This document shows positions 1 to 9,773 of a stretch of DNA of 64,000 bases, piece by piece. Position 1 is the first letter of the stretch; the number at the start of each line of letters is the position of its first letter. The notes beneath the pieces were generated by a model. It ran no database searches, was not told the DNA's origin, and saw only the letters and a list, made by a program, of their open reading frames with translations. The position numbers and the translations under genes are program-made. The DNA comes from Synechococcus sp. UW140 (lineage in GTDB: Bacteria > Cyanobacteriota > Cyanobacteriia > PCC-6307 > Cyanobiaceae): assembly GCA_945875915.1 (NCBI GenBank), contig CAMCMT010000001.1, positions 1-64,000 on the forward strand, in the 5' to 3' direction.

Positions 1-195
1 GCCCCCTATCGGGTCACGCTCAAGCTGCCCGGCGCCGACCCCTCCGCCCCCGCGGAGGTGGTGACCCGGGCGTTGCGGGCGGCCGGGGTGCCGTTTGAGG
101 TGGAAACGATCGAGCGGATTGGTGCCGGCAGCGATGCCAGCACCAGCAGCCGTCCTGCCGCCCTGCGCGCCACCCCAGCCCCCGCTGTGCGCTGA
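1..195 (+). CDS. C-terminal fragment of an unidentified protein
   Basis: The window opens inside a reading frame that gives 64 residues before the TGA at 193-195. The fragment contains APYRVTLKLPG, then a hydrophilic stretch PSAPAEVVTRALRAAG and an Ala/Ser/Pro-rich tail with no further motif. The stop is immediately followed by a possible GTG and then ATG codons of the next gene, so the two are probably co-transcribed. I do not recognise the family; too little of the protein is present to assign one. Confidence 0.6.
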   Translation, partial: APYRVTLKLPGADPSAPAEVVTRALRAAGVPFEVETIERIGAGSDASTSSRPAALRATPAPAVR

Positions 196-201
196 GTGCC
201 G

Positions 202-882
202 ATGCCCATGCCGAAGCCAGGGCCGACCACGCCGCCCTATCCCCGGGCCCTCAGCCGCCGTCAGGCCCGCCAGATGATGGACACCGCCTACCTGGCGGCC
301 TCCATGGCCCTGCTCTGGGTGGCCCTCTATTACCTGCCGGTAGGCGGCGCCCTGTTCCAACTGGCCCTGCCCCTGCCCCTGGCCCTGCTGCAGCTGCGCC
401 AGGGGGGCCGCTCTGGCGCCGAAGGCCTGCTGGTGGCGGGCCTGCTGCTGATTGCCCTCATGGGGCCGGTCCGGGGGCCCCTGGTGCTCTTCCCCTATGG
501 CTTGCTGGCCCTTTGGTTGGGCTGGGGCTGGTCGCGACGTTGGAGCTGGTGGCTGACCGGCGCAGTGGGCCTGCTGATCGGCGCGGCGGGCTTTCTGGTG
601 CGGGTCCTGGTGCTGTCAGTACTGGTGGGCGAAAACCTCTGGGTGCTGATTACCGCCGCCGCGGCCAACCTGCTCGAGTGGATCAGCACTCTGGTGCCCC
701 TGGTCGGAGCCCCAGACCTGCAACAGGTGCAACTGCTGGCCCTGGGCCTGGTGCTGCTCCAGAACCTGCTGTATGTACTAGCCCTGCATGCGGTGGCCTA
801 CTGGATCTTTGCCCGCCTAAAGGCGCCGATTCCCGAACCACCCGAAGCCCTGCGGGCCCTGGTGGCCCTAGACCCCCTTTAG
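202..882 (+). CDS. DUF2232-type integral membrane protein
   Basis: The product is about 226 residues and almost wholly hydrophobic, with six or so predicted membrane segments (for example around LLWVALYYLPVGGALF, GLLVAGLLLIALMGPV and GAVGLLIGAAGFLVRVLVL) separated by short basic loops. This fits the DUF2232 (YybS-like) family; no catalytic motif is visible and the function is unknown. Possible starts are GTG 196, directly after the preceding stop, ATG 202 and ATG 208; I chose ATG 202. Its stop at 882 lies 5 nt before the GTG of the CobT-like gene, so translational coupling is likely. Confidence 0.75.
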   Translation: MPMPKPGPTTPPYPRALSRRQARQMMDTAYLAASMALLWVALYYLPVGGALFQLALPLPLALLQLRQGGRSGAEGLLVAGLLLIALMGPVRGPLVLFPYGLLALWLGWGWSRRWSWWLTGAVGLLIGAAGFLVRVLVLSVLVGENLWVLITAAAANLLEWISTLVPLVGAPDLQQVQLLALGLVLLQNLLYVLALHAVAYWIFARLKAPIPEPPEALRALVALDPL

Positions 883-887
883 GCGCG

Positions 888-2042
888 GTGCCGGCCGCCC
901 CTCCCCAGCACCTGAGTGGTGATGCCGCCAGCGCCGGGGCCTGGCTGGGCGCCTGCGCCGCCCACTGGCGCCAAACCACGGTGTTGCTGCTGCTGGCCGG
1001 CACCGACACCGCCGCCGTGCCGGGCATTTCTGCCGCCGGCGCCACGCCCGAATCACGCCGCTGGACCGCCGCCGCCGATGCCGAACTGCTGCTCCTTGGC
1101 CCGGCAGCCGAGCGGCGCCATGCCCTGCCGCCCCTTCCAGCGGGGGTCAGTCCGGCCCTGATTGCCCACGGGGTGGTGAGCGAGCTGGACCTCGATCCCC
1201 TGGTGGTGGACCTGGGGGCCGCCGTGGCTCCGGCCGTGCCCCATCTGCAGTTAGGCCAAGCCCCGGCCCGGTGCCTCAGCAGCGGCCAGGCCCTGGAGCC
1301 GGCCCGGGTGCGGCAGCTGCTGGCGTTAGGGCAACGCTGGGGCCGGCTCCTGGCCGCCAAGGGCCCCCAGGAGCCCCTGCTGATCGCCGAATGCGTTCCC
1401 GGCGGCACAACCACGGCCCAGGCGGTGCTCACCGGCCTGGGCCTGGAGGTGGCGGGCCTGGTGAGCGGCAGCCTGCTGGAACCCGTCCATGCCCTGAAAA
1501 CCGAACTCGTGGAGCGGGGCCTCAGCGCCGCTGGCCTCCTAGGCCCCGGGGGAATGGGTGGCCCTGACGCCGATCCATTGGCGGTGTTGGCCGCGGTGGG
1601 GGATCCGATGCAGGCCCTGGCGGCGGGCCTGGTGTTGGGGGCGGCGGGTACGGGACGACCCGTGCTCCTGGCGGGCGGCAGCCAGATGGCGGCCGTGTGG
1701 GCCCTGGCCTTGGCCCTTTGCTCCCCAGCCAGCCGCCCGGCCCTAGCCCGCCAGGTGGCCATCGGCACCACCGCCTGGGTGGCGGCAGAAGCCAGCAGCA
1801 ATCTGGCCCTGCTGCTGCAGCGCCTGGCTGCCCGCTGGCAGCTAGAGCCCCTGGCCTTCGCCGCCAACCTGCGCTTCCAGCAGTGCCGCTCGGCCCGCCT
1901 CCGCGATTACGAGGCGGGCTATGTGAAAGAGGGGGTGGGCGCCGGCGGCTTGGCCCTGCTCTGGGAACTGAGCGGCCGCAGCCCCGCTGCCCTGGCCCAG
2001 GCCTGCGACCTGGCCTGCGAACAACTTCTCAGCGGCCCCTAG
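888..2042 (+). CDS. CobT-like protein (nicotinate-nucleotide--dimethylbenzimidazole phosphoribosyltransferase family)
   Basis: A protein of 384 residues beginning at GTG 888. It shows LLLLAGTDTAAVPGISAAGA near the N-terminus, a central IAECVPGGTTTAQAVLTGLG segment, and RPVLLAGGSQMAAVWALAL, a set of glycine-rich segments I associate with the cyanobacterial CobT-like group (TIGR00303 type). Family members are linked to activating or attaching the lower ligand of cobamides. Many picocyanobacteria make pseudocobalamin with an adenine lower ligand, so the substrate of this homologue is uncertain. It follows the DUF2232 gene by 5 nt and precedes the lipoprotein gene by 9 nt, suggesting one operon. 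Confidence 0.8.
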   Translation: MPAAPPQHLSGDAASAGAWLGACAAHWRQTTVLLLLAGTDTAAVPGISAAGATPESRRWTAAADAELLLLGPAAERRHALPPLPAGVSPALIAHGVVSELDLDPLVVDLGAAVAPAVPHLQLGQAPARCLSSGQALEPARVRQLLALGQRWGRLLAAKGPQEPLLIAECVPGGTTTAQAVLTGLGLEVAGLVSGSLLEPVHALKTELVERGLSAAGLLGPGGMGGPDADPLAVLAAVGDPMQALAAGLVLGAAGTGRPVLLAGGSQMAAVWALALALCSPASRPALARQVAIGTTAWVAAEASSNLALLLQRLAARWQLEPLAFAANLRFQQCRSARLRDYEAGYVKEGVGAGGLALLWELSGRSPAALAQACDLACEQLLSGP

Positions 2043-2051
2043 GGTTTTGCC

Positions 2052-3122
2052 ATGGCCTTGCCCCTGCTCCACCGCCGTCAGCTGCTGCACCTGGGGGGCC
2101 TGGCCTGCCTGGCCCTGCTCGGCGGCTGCAGCAACGGCGCCGAGCCCCAATTGCTTTATGCCCCCGGCGAACTCCCGAGCGCCTGGCTAAAGACCCTGCC
2201 CAAGCCCTGGCGAGGGCAACCCCAGCCCTCACCGGCTGCAGTGCTGGCGGCCCTGGGCAAACCAGGCATGGGCCTGCTCCAACTCAGCGATGGCTGGGCC
2301 TTGGACGCCCGCACCGACCAGCTAGACCCCTTAGGCGCCCCAAACCTGCTCGACCAGCTGGCCCCCTTTGCCGCTGGGCCCAGCCGCCTGTTCCAGGACG
2401 AAGGGACGCCGCCTCTGGCCTTCCCCTGGGCCTTCAGTACCTGGGTGCTGGTATTCCGTAACCGAGCTGACCTGGCCCGGCGCCGTCAGGAGGGCTGGAC
2501 CCTGCTGCTCGAACCCAGCCTGAAGGGCCGGCTGGTGCTTCCCTCCAGCCCGAGGGTGGTGATGGAACTGGTGCTACGCCAGTTGGGGCTTCCCTCAGAA
2601 GGGTCCTGGCACGCGGCCGGGCTGGACGATCCCAAATTGCCAGACGCCATCCGGCGCCTGCGCAGCCAGGCCCTGGCCTGCGATGAGGCCAATGGCCTCA
2701 ACCTGCTTTTAGCCGGGGAAGCCGATGCGGCCGTGCTGCCCGCCCGCAGGGTCCTGCCACTGCTTCGTAGTGACACGCGCCTGCAGGCCCTCTTGCCGGA
2801 GAGCGGTTCCCCCTTGATCTGGTCCCTACTGGTGCGGCCGGCCGGCGCGGCGCCCTTGCCCCAGGCCTGGCTAGCTGAAGTCTTGAAGCCGCCCCTACTG
2901 AACCGCCTGCTAGCCAAGGGCTGGGTGCCGCCCCTGCCAGCCGAACGCCTAAGTGCGCCCCTTTCCGCCTGGCCCGAGCCCATAGCCCAATTGATGCTGC
3001 CGGCGCCTGAAGTGCTCGCGCGTTGCAACAGCCTGGCCCCCTTGAGCGCGCCGAAGCGAATCCAATGGCAAGCGCTCTGGGATCAGGCGGCTCCCAAGGC
3101 CCCAAACCAATCAGGCGCCTGA
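2052..3122 (+). CDS. Solute-binding lipoprotein of an ABC importer (PotD/Fe-type periplasmic binding fold)
   Basis: The 356-residue product begins with a basic N-region containing twin arginines (HRRQLLHLGG), a hydrophobic core and the lipobox LLGGC, so Cys near residue 27 should be lipidated. The body has periplasmic-binding features such as FPWAFSTWVLVFRNRADL, LLEPSLKGRLVLPSSPRVV and a late GEADAAVLPARR, resembling polyamine- or iron-type binding proteins. No permease or ATPase gene lies beside it, so the ligand cannot be inferred from context. It is the last gene of the rightward run, ending 24 nt from the convergent aldo/keto reductase gene. Confidence 0.72.
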   Translation: MALPLLHRRQLLHLGGLACLALLGGCSNGAEPQLLYAPGELPSAWLKTLPKPWRGQPQPSPAAVLAALGKPGMGLLQLSDGWALDARTDQLDPLGAPNLLDQLAPFAAGPSRLFQDEGTPPLAFPWAFSTWVLVFRNRADLARRRQEGWTLLLEPSLKGRLVLPSSPRVVMELVLRQLGLPSEGSWHAAGLDDPKLPDAIRRLRSQALACDEANGLNLLLAGEADAAVLPARRVLPLLRSDTRLQALLPESGSPLIWSLLVRPAGAAPLPQAWLAEVLKPPLLNRLLAKGWVPPLPAERLSAPLSAWPEPIAQLMLPAPEVLARCNSLAPLSAPKRIQWQALWDQAAPKAPNQSGA

Positions 3123-3146
3123 TCCCCTCACCAGGGACAGCCAGCC

Positions 3147-4322
3147 CTAACCCCACAGCCGCCGCTGCGGTGCCGCCGCCAGCCGCCGATGGGTATCGGC
3201 CAAGAGCTCGGGGATGGGCAGATTGTGGGGACAGCGCGGCAGGCAAGCGCCACAGGCCTGGCAAGCACTGGCATCGAGCTGCTCCCACCAGTGGCCGGCC
3301 CGGCCAATCAGGTTGTAGCGCTCGCTGGCAAAGGCCTCGAGACCATGGCCCACCGCCAGGTTGCGCAGCCGCAGCAGCGCTGGGATGGGCACGGCGTTGG
3401 GGCAGGGTAGGCAAGCCTGGCACTGGCCACAGAAGTCGGCGCCTAGGCGTTGCCGGCCCGCCGCCAGCAGCTGGTCGAGGCTGGCCTGCTCCTGGGGGCT
3501 GAGGGGGCCATCGGCCCCGGCCAGTTGGCGGGCCCAATCGAGGTCGGAGACACAAGCAGCTCCGAGGGTGAGGCTGGAGAGACCCTGGTCAATCAGGAAG
3601 CGGTAGGCCAACTCCAGCGGAGCAAAGGGGTGGCAGTCGGCCACCAGCTGGGGCGGCGGGGCGTAGAGCCGCCCGCCCTTATCGGCCGGCGAAATGGCCA
3701 GCACGCCCAGTCCGGCCGCCAGGGCCGCCTGGGCCAGGGGTAGGCGCTGGCGATCAAACAAATGCAGGTGCAGGCTGCAGAAGCCGAAGCGCTCACTAGC
3801 CAGGGCCGCCGCGATCAGGTCATTGCTGCCATGGCTGCTGAAGCCCACCTGGCCCACCAACCCTTCGCCCAGGGCCCAGGCGAACAACTCCGCCCCCGCA
3901 CCGCGCAGGGCCCAATCCAGGTGCTCTGGCGTATTGAGGCCATGGACGGCCAGGTTGTCGAGCTGGGCCAGGCCGAGGCGCTCCAGGCTGGCGCGCAGTT
4001 GCTCCTGGCCCTGGGCCAGGTCAGGCCCGGGCAGGATCTTGCTGGTGATCACCAGGCCGGCCCGGCGGGCGGGACTACTGCGCCCTAACTGGCCTAAAAC
4101 CTGGCCCAGAAACGTTTCGGCAGGCCCGTAGGCCGGGGCCGTTTCGATGTGGTTGATGCCGGCCGCCAGGGCCGCCGCCAGCACGGCCTCCATTTGGTCC
4201 GCGCTGCCGAGGGCCCGCATGGTGCCCAGGGTGAACAGGGACACGGCCAGTCCGCGGCCAAAGGGCCGCCGCGCCGCTGCCTGGCCAGGCCAGGGGCTGA
4301 CGGGTCCTTCAGGGGCCAGCAT
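3147..4322 (-). CDS. Aldo/keto reductase with C-terminal iron-sulfur cysteine motifs
   Basis: About 391 residues. The N-terminal two-thirds is an aldo/keto reductase barrel (ALAAGINHIETAPAYGPAE, with the Asp of the usual D-x-A-x-x-Y motif replaced by Glu-Thr, then VGFSSHG and a late SSLTLGAACVSDLDW). The C-terminal third carries two ferredoxin-like clusters: CGQCQACLPCP and, about 60 residues later, CQACGACLPRCP. The first has spacing C-x2-C-x2-C-x2-C-P, one residue shorter than the second. The reading frame stays open upstream to 4427, but ATG 4322 gives a normal N-terminus and only a 14-nt overlap with the DUF151 gene, so I prefer it. The substrate is unknown; electron transfer through the clusters is inference. 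Confidence 0.8.
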   Translation of the reverse strand: MLAPEGPVSPWPGQAAARRPFGRGLAVSLFTLGTMRALGSADQMEAVLAAALAAGINHIETAPAYGPAETFLGQVLGQLGRSSPARRAGLVITSKILPGPDLAQGQEQLRASLERLGLAQLDNLAVHGLNTPEHLDWALRGAGAELFAWALGEGLVGQVGFSSHGSNDLIAAALASERFGFCSLHLHLFDRQRLPLAQAALAAGLGVLAISPADKGGRLYAPPPQLVADCHPFAPLELAYRFLIDQGLSSLTLGAACVSDLDWARQLAGADGPLSPQEQASLDQLLAAGRQRLGADFCGQCQACLPCPNAVPIPALLRLRNLAVGHGLEAFASERYNLIGRAGHWWEQLDASACQACGACLPRCPHNLPIPELLADTHRRLAAAPQRRLWG

Positions 4323-4926
4323 CTGGGCGGGGCGGGGACTCACCAGGCTCAGGGCCGGGTTCACCGTCCCCCTGGGCAGGGCTCCCTGCTTCCGTCTCTG
4401 GTCCGGCCTCCGGCTCCAGCGGGGCATCCTGGCGGGCCCGGCCCAGGTTACGGATCAGTTCGGCCGGGCTGGTGCCATCCAGGAAGCGGCGGAAATCGGC
4501 CTGGTCTTCGGCGTCGGCCTCGGCATCGACGGCGATCGAGGCATCGGCCACCACCTCCTCCAGCATCCAGATGCCACTGCCGGTGCGCAGGGCCAGGGCG
4601 ATCGCATCACTGGGGCGGGCATCGAGCTCGCTGCTCTCGCCGGTCGCTGTGCTGAGCTTCATCACCGCCCGGAAGGTGCTTGCTTCGATCGTGTTGATCA
4701 CGACCCGGTCCAGGCTGAGGCCGCCCAGCTCCAGCAGGGACACCATCAGGTCGTGGCTGAGGGGCCGCGGTGGTTTTTGGCCGGTGAGCCCGGCCATGAT
4801 GTTTTGGGCTTGGGCTTGGTCGATCCAGATCGGCACCTGGCGCCGGCCAGAGGGATCCCGCAGCAGCACGATCGGGCTGCGGCTAGCGGCATCTAGGGCA
4901 ATTCCGGCAACGCTCATCTCGACCAT
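4309..4926 (-). CDS. Bifunctional nuclease / DUF151 family protein
   Basis: A 205-residue acidic protein starting with MVEMSVAGIALDAASRSPIV and continuing through RQVPIWIDQAQAQNIM and ARPSDAIALALRTGSGIW, the hallmark segments of DUF151. Plant and bacterial DUF151 proteins are reported to have nuclease activity. Starts at ATG 4926 or, nine nt further in, ATG 4917 are both possible. The C-terminal 50 residues (EPEAGPETEAGS onward) are a low-complexity Glu/Pro/Gly tail. It overlaps the downstream aldo/keto reductase by 14 nt and is divergent from riboflavin synthase. Confidence 0.85.
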   Translation of the reverse strand: MVEMSVAGIALDAASRSPIVLLRDPSGRRQVPIWIDQAQAQNIMAGLTGQKPPRPLSHDLMVSLLELGGLSLDRVVINTIEASTFRAVMKLSTATGESSELDARPSDAIALALRTGSGIWMLEEVVADASIAVDAEADAEDQADFRRFLDGTSPAELIRNLGRARQDAPLEPEAGPETEAGSPAQGDGEPGPEPGESPPRPDAGP

Positions 4927-4980
4927 GGACCTTGCTGGCGAGCCCTCTGCCCGATTATGGCCAGCAGTGGGGGGAAGGGC

Positions 4981-5655
4981 ATGTTTACCGGTCTGGTCCA
5001 GGCCGTGGGGCACTTAGGGCGATCGCCGGGCGGGGTGGAGGTGCGAATCGCCGCCGGCGCCGCTCTGGATCCGGCCAGCCTGGCCCTGGGCGACAGTGTC
5101 TGCGTCGATGGGGTGTGCCTGACGGTGGCCTCCCTGTTTCACCAGGGGTTCCGCGCCGACGTCAGCGGCGAGACCCTGGCGCGCACCACCCTGGCGGCCA
5201 AGGCGGCCCGTCAAGGGGCCGTGAACCTGGAGCCAGCGTTGCGTCTGGCCGATCGGCTCGGCGGCCACCTGGTTAGTGGCCACGTCGATGGCCTAGCGGA
5301 GGTCGTAGCGATCGAGCCCCGCGGCGCCTCCTGGCACCTGGCCCTGCGCTGGCAAGAGGCCAGCTACGGCCGCTACATCTGCGAAAAAGCGAGCGTGGCT
5401 GTCAATGGCATCAGCCTGACGGTGGCGGGCTGCGAGCCGAACGGCGCCCTGTTCTGGATCGCCGTGATTCCCCACAGTTGGAGCAACAGCACCCTGGCCC
5501 ACCTGCGGCTGGGGGAACTGGTCAACCTGGAGGCGGATCTGTTGGCCAAATACACCGAACAACTGCTGCGCAGCGGCGGCCCCCGCCCCGGAGCCGCAGC
5601 CACCCCAGGGCCAGCGATCACCCCGACCTGGCTAGCGGAGCAGGGTTGGGGCTAA
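4981..5655 (+). CDS. ribE: Riboflavin synthase, alpha subunit
   Basis: The 224-residue protein opens with MFTGLVQAVGHL, the signature N-terminus of riboflavin synthase, and contains two lumazine-binding repeats: DSVCVDGVCLTV in the first half and KASVAVNGISLTV in the second. It catalyses dismutation of two 6,7-dimethyl-8-ribityllumazine molecules to riboflavin. GHLVSGHVDG, which joins the two repeats, is also typical. ATG 4981 is chosen because the family N-terminus is MFTG; the frame is open further upstream. No FMN riboswitch is apparent in the short spacer to the divergent DUF151 gene. Confidence 0.93.
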   Translation: MFTGLVQAVGHLGRSPGGVEVRIAAGAALDPASLALGDSVCVDGVCLTVASLFHQGFRADVSGETLARTTLAAKAARQGAVNLEPALRLADRLGGHLVSGHVDGLAEVVAIEPRGASWHLALRWQEASYGRYICEKASVAVNGISLTVAGCEPNGALFWIAVIPHSWSNSTLAHLRLGELVNLEADLLAKYTEQLLRSGGPRPGAAATPGPAITPTWLAEQGWG

Positions 5656-5717
5656 AAGCCCCTGGCCGCCCCATTGGCTACGCCCTTGAGCTCGGGCCCG
5701 AGCGGACGGGTCAGGGA

Positions 5718-6170
5718 TCAGGCCACCTCGCCGGCAGTCTCCTGATCGGCTTCTCCAGCCAGGAGGGCGCCGGCGGTAGCGGCATCAATCGGCAGCAGCC
5801 AGATTGCACCGGTGTCCTGGTGGATTTCGATGCGGAATTCGGCGCCGGGTTCCAGACCCATGCGCCGGGTATAGGCATGGCCGATCAGCAGGTTGCCATT
5901 GCCATGGACTCGGGTGCGGAACTCGGCTTGGCGCCCCTTGATGCCCGATCCGGGCTTGCCGCCGCCACTGGCCTGGGAGGGCAGGGCATAGCCCTTCGCC
6001 ACCACTAGGGCCCGGTAAAAGCTTTTCTTAAGGAGACGTCCGCTTGGACCCACATAGCCACAGGCTCGCGCAATCTGATCTTCGGGCCGATTGCTAAGCG
6101 AGCGGGCCTTTTCGAGCAAGGCCTTGCCTTCGAGCATCGTGCTTCCAGGAACATGCTGGGGTTCAGCCAT
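5718..6170 (-). CDS. cyAbrB-type transcriptional regulator
   Basis: About 150 residues. The N-terminal part (LEGKALLEKARSLSNRPEDQIARACGYVG) is typical of cyanobacterial AbrB-like proteins, and the C-terminal part (FRTRVHGNGNLLIGHAYTRRMG) is the swapped-hairpin AbrB DNA-binding region, which in this cyanobacterial clade sits at the C-terminus. Family members regulate carbon and nitrogen responses and other global programmes. ATG 6137 is an alternative start giving a protein 11 residues shorter. It is downstream of the ctaCDE operon in the same orientation, separated by about 100 nt, but appears to have its own spacer. Confidence 0.88.
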   Translation of the reverse strand: MAEPQHVPGSTMLEGKALLEKARSLSNRPEDQIARACGYVGPSGRLLKKSFYRALVVAKGYALPSQASGGGKPGSGIKGRQAEFRTRVHGNGNLLIGHAYTRRMGLEPGAEFRIEIHQDTGAIWLLPIDAATAGALLAGEADQETAGEVA

Positions 6171-6269
6171 CAGCCGAGGATCGCGTCAAGTCTTTGGGCG
6201 ATTCTGCGGCGGCTGCGCTGAAGCGGCAAGTGCATCGAGGCCGCTGAAAGGAAATCGGGATGAATCGCC

Positions 6270-6956
6270 TCAGAGCAGATAGAGAATTCCGTAGAGCAAC
6301 ACCCAGATCCCATCAACGAAATGCCAGTAGAGCTCTGTGGCCTCCAGCGGAAACAGGTTGGCCCTGGTGACGCGGCCGCCTTCGCGGCTCTGCCACCAGA
6401 TGATCAGGATCATCAGACCCCCCAGGGTCACGTGCAGGCCATGGAAACCGGTGATCGCGTAAAAGGTGCTGGCGAACAGGTTGTCGGTGAGGCCAAAGGG
6501 CAAGCTGAAGTACTCGACCATTTGGCCGCCCAGGAAGGTGAAACCCAGGGCGGCCGTCACCAATAGCCAGTTGCGACAGGCCTGGGTCCGGTCCTGGTGG
6601 ATCGCCTTAGCGGCCCGATGGAAGGTGAGGCTGCTGAGCAGCAGCAGGATCGTATTGACGGTGGGCAGAACCAGCTCCAGCTCGTAATTGCCCCCTTCAG
6701 CCAGGGGATTGACGGCCCGGAAGGTGAGATAGGCGGCGAAAAAACCGGCGAAGGTCATGCCATCGGCCACCAGGAAGGTGGCCAGGCCAAACAGGCGGAA
6801 GTCGCCATGGCCTTCCTCGGCCCCATGGCCGGCCTCGGCGTGGTGGCTGACTTCCGCCCCCTGGCTAGCCCCGGCATCAGCAACGGATAGGCCAGCCGCC
6901 AGGGCCGGAGACGCAGCACTGGTACTGATGGGGCTTGGGGCGGAGGAGCTGGTCAT
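6270..6956 (-). CDS. ctaE: Cytochrome c oxidase subunit III
   Basis: A 228-residue protein with a long Ala/His-rich N-terminus, then FGLATFLVADGMTFAGFFAAYLTFR and the C-terminal YAITGFHGLHVTLGGLM and ELYWHFVDGIWVLLYG, which are diagnostic for CoxC/CtaE. It has five or so membrane helices. It is the last gene of the leftward ctaC-ctaD-ctaE operon, 54 nt after ctaD. Heme-copper oxidases of this type carry out terminal respiration in the thylakoid or cytoplasmic membrane of cyanobacteria. Confidence 0.95.
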   Translation of the reverse strand: MTSSSAPSPISTSAASPALAAGLSVADAGASQGAEVSHHAEAGHGAEEGHGDFRLFGLATFLVADGMTFAGFFAAYLTFRAVNPLAEGGNYELELVLPTVNTILLLLSSLTFHRAAKAIHQDRTQACRNWLLVTAALGFTFLGGQMVEYFSLPFGLTDNLFASTFYAITGFHGLHVTLGGLMILIIWWQSREGGRVTRANLFPLEATELYWHFVDGIWVLLYGILYLL

Positions 6957-7010
6957 GGCAGGGGCCTGGAACGGATGGTCAACGAAGCGGGGCTTGGCTT
7001 GGGCCCGGGT

Positions 7011-8659
<1,649 letters not shown>

Positions 8660-8663
<4 letters not shown>

Positions 8664-9556
8664 GACTGGAGCGGCACCGGATTGACAGGGGAAGCGCTGA
8701 CGGGCAAAGGAGCAGGGCTGTTCTTCGTCACCCAGGCTGAATAGGACTCGGGGTCTTCCACCACCACGGTGGAACGCATGCCGCCGTGGTAGGGCCCGCA
8801 GAGCTCGGCGCAGATGATTGGGTAACGGCCTTCCTTGGTAGCCGTGAAACTAAGCAAGGTGGGCTGACCTGGAATCACATCCTGCTTGAGCCGGAACTGG
8901 GGCACCCAGAAGGCATGGATCACGTCCTTGGCCTCCATGTTGAGGGCCACGGCTTGACCCACTGGCACATGCAGTTCGCCACTAATAATGCCACTCTCGG
9001 GATAACGGAAAATGAAGGCAAATTGCATGGCGGTTACGTCTACTTTTACAGCGTCAGCGCCGGAGCCAGTCGGGCTGATGCCGGCCCAGACCCGGGCCGG
9101 GCCAGCCCCCGCCTCCATGGCCATCCCCGGGGCCATGGAGGCTGCCATGGCTTGGTCGGCTGAGTTGTGCATCGCATGAACGCTGTGGTCATTGAGGGGG
9201 GCCATGCCACCCATGCGCTCATAGATGTCGTAGCTGTAAATACCAATAAACAAAACCACAATGGCCGGCACGGCGGTCCAAAAGATCTCCAAGGGCAAAT
9301 TGCCTTCAATCGCCAGGCCGTCACCGGTGTCGCCTGCCAGCCGCCGATAGCGAACCAAGCTATAGATCAGCAGGCCCACAATGCCGAGCAGCAGGCTGGT
9401 GCCAATGCTGAAAAGCACCTGGAACAGTTCGTCGTATACCGGCGCATTGGCACTGGCATCGATGGGTAGAAGGTTCACGTTCTGGCCAACCCAAAGGCCA
9501 ATGAAAACGAGCACCACGCTCAATCCGAAGGTGAGGATGGCAGCTGGAATGGGCAC
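8660..9556 (-). CDS. ctaC: Cytochrome c oxidase subunit II
   Basis: A 298-residue protein with two N-terminal membrane helices followed by a cupredoxin domain. The CuA site is visible as CAELCGPYHGGM, preceded by DVIHAFWVPQF. Between the helices and the cupredoxin domain is a Met/Ala-rich insert (around MAASMAPGMAMEAGAGPARV), longer than in the minimal family and possibly copper-related or simply disordered. The start at 9556 is GTG. It is the first gene of ctaCDE and diverges from ctaA across a 217-nt spacer dense in inverted repeats. Confidence 0.95.
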
Positions 9557-9572
9557 GGAGCTGACACGAAGG

Positions 9573-9718
9573 CATCCATCTTATGAAGGATGGCGCTTTC
9601 GGGCGAAAGTGGAGGCGCGAACCCTACTAAGTGCCCAATCCGCCCCTGGGGGGTGAGGGAACCCTCACCTCTTAACGCCTGAACGCTTCGTTGCGTCGGG
9701 ATCTCCGCAACGAAGCGT
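9573..9718. repeat. Cluster of inverted repeats in the ctaC-ctaA divergent spacer
   Basis: Four inverted repeats follow one another between the two oxidase-related transcription units. catcc/ggatg lies at 9573-9592. ctttcg-gg-cgaaag lies at 9596-9609. The near-perfect palindrome ggtgaggg-aa-ccctcacc lies at 9652-9669. The strongest is a 13-bp perfect arm pair, acgcttcgttgcg at 9683-9695 and its complement at 9706-9718, with a 10-nt loop. None is followed by a T-run in either direction. They could be operators or leader hairpins for ctaC or ctaA; no known motif is recognised. Confidence 0.8.
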
Positions 9719-9724
9719 GGCTGA

Positions 9725-9738
9725 GCGATCGCGATCGC
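9725..9738. repeat. Two overlapping HIP1 octamers
   Basis: GCGATCGC occurs twice, sharing two bases (gcgatcgcgatcgc), 36 nt upstream of the ctaA start. HIP1 is the highly iterated palindrome of many cyanobacterial genomes. A doubled copy in a promoter spacer is unusual enough to note but may be chance. Confidence 0.85.
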
Positions 9739-9773
9739 TACCTTGTCATCAGGTTGCTTCGGACGACAGCTCG

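Noticed and set aside
1697-2461. 254-codon frame overlapping CobT-like and lipoprotein genes
   Set aside because: Same strand but other frame, Pro/Gly/Arg-rich, and spans two well-supported genes.
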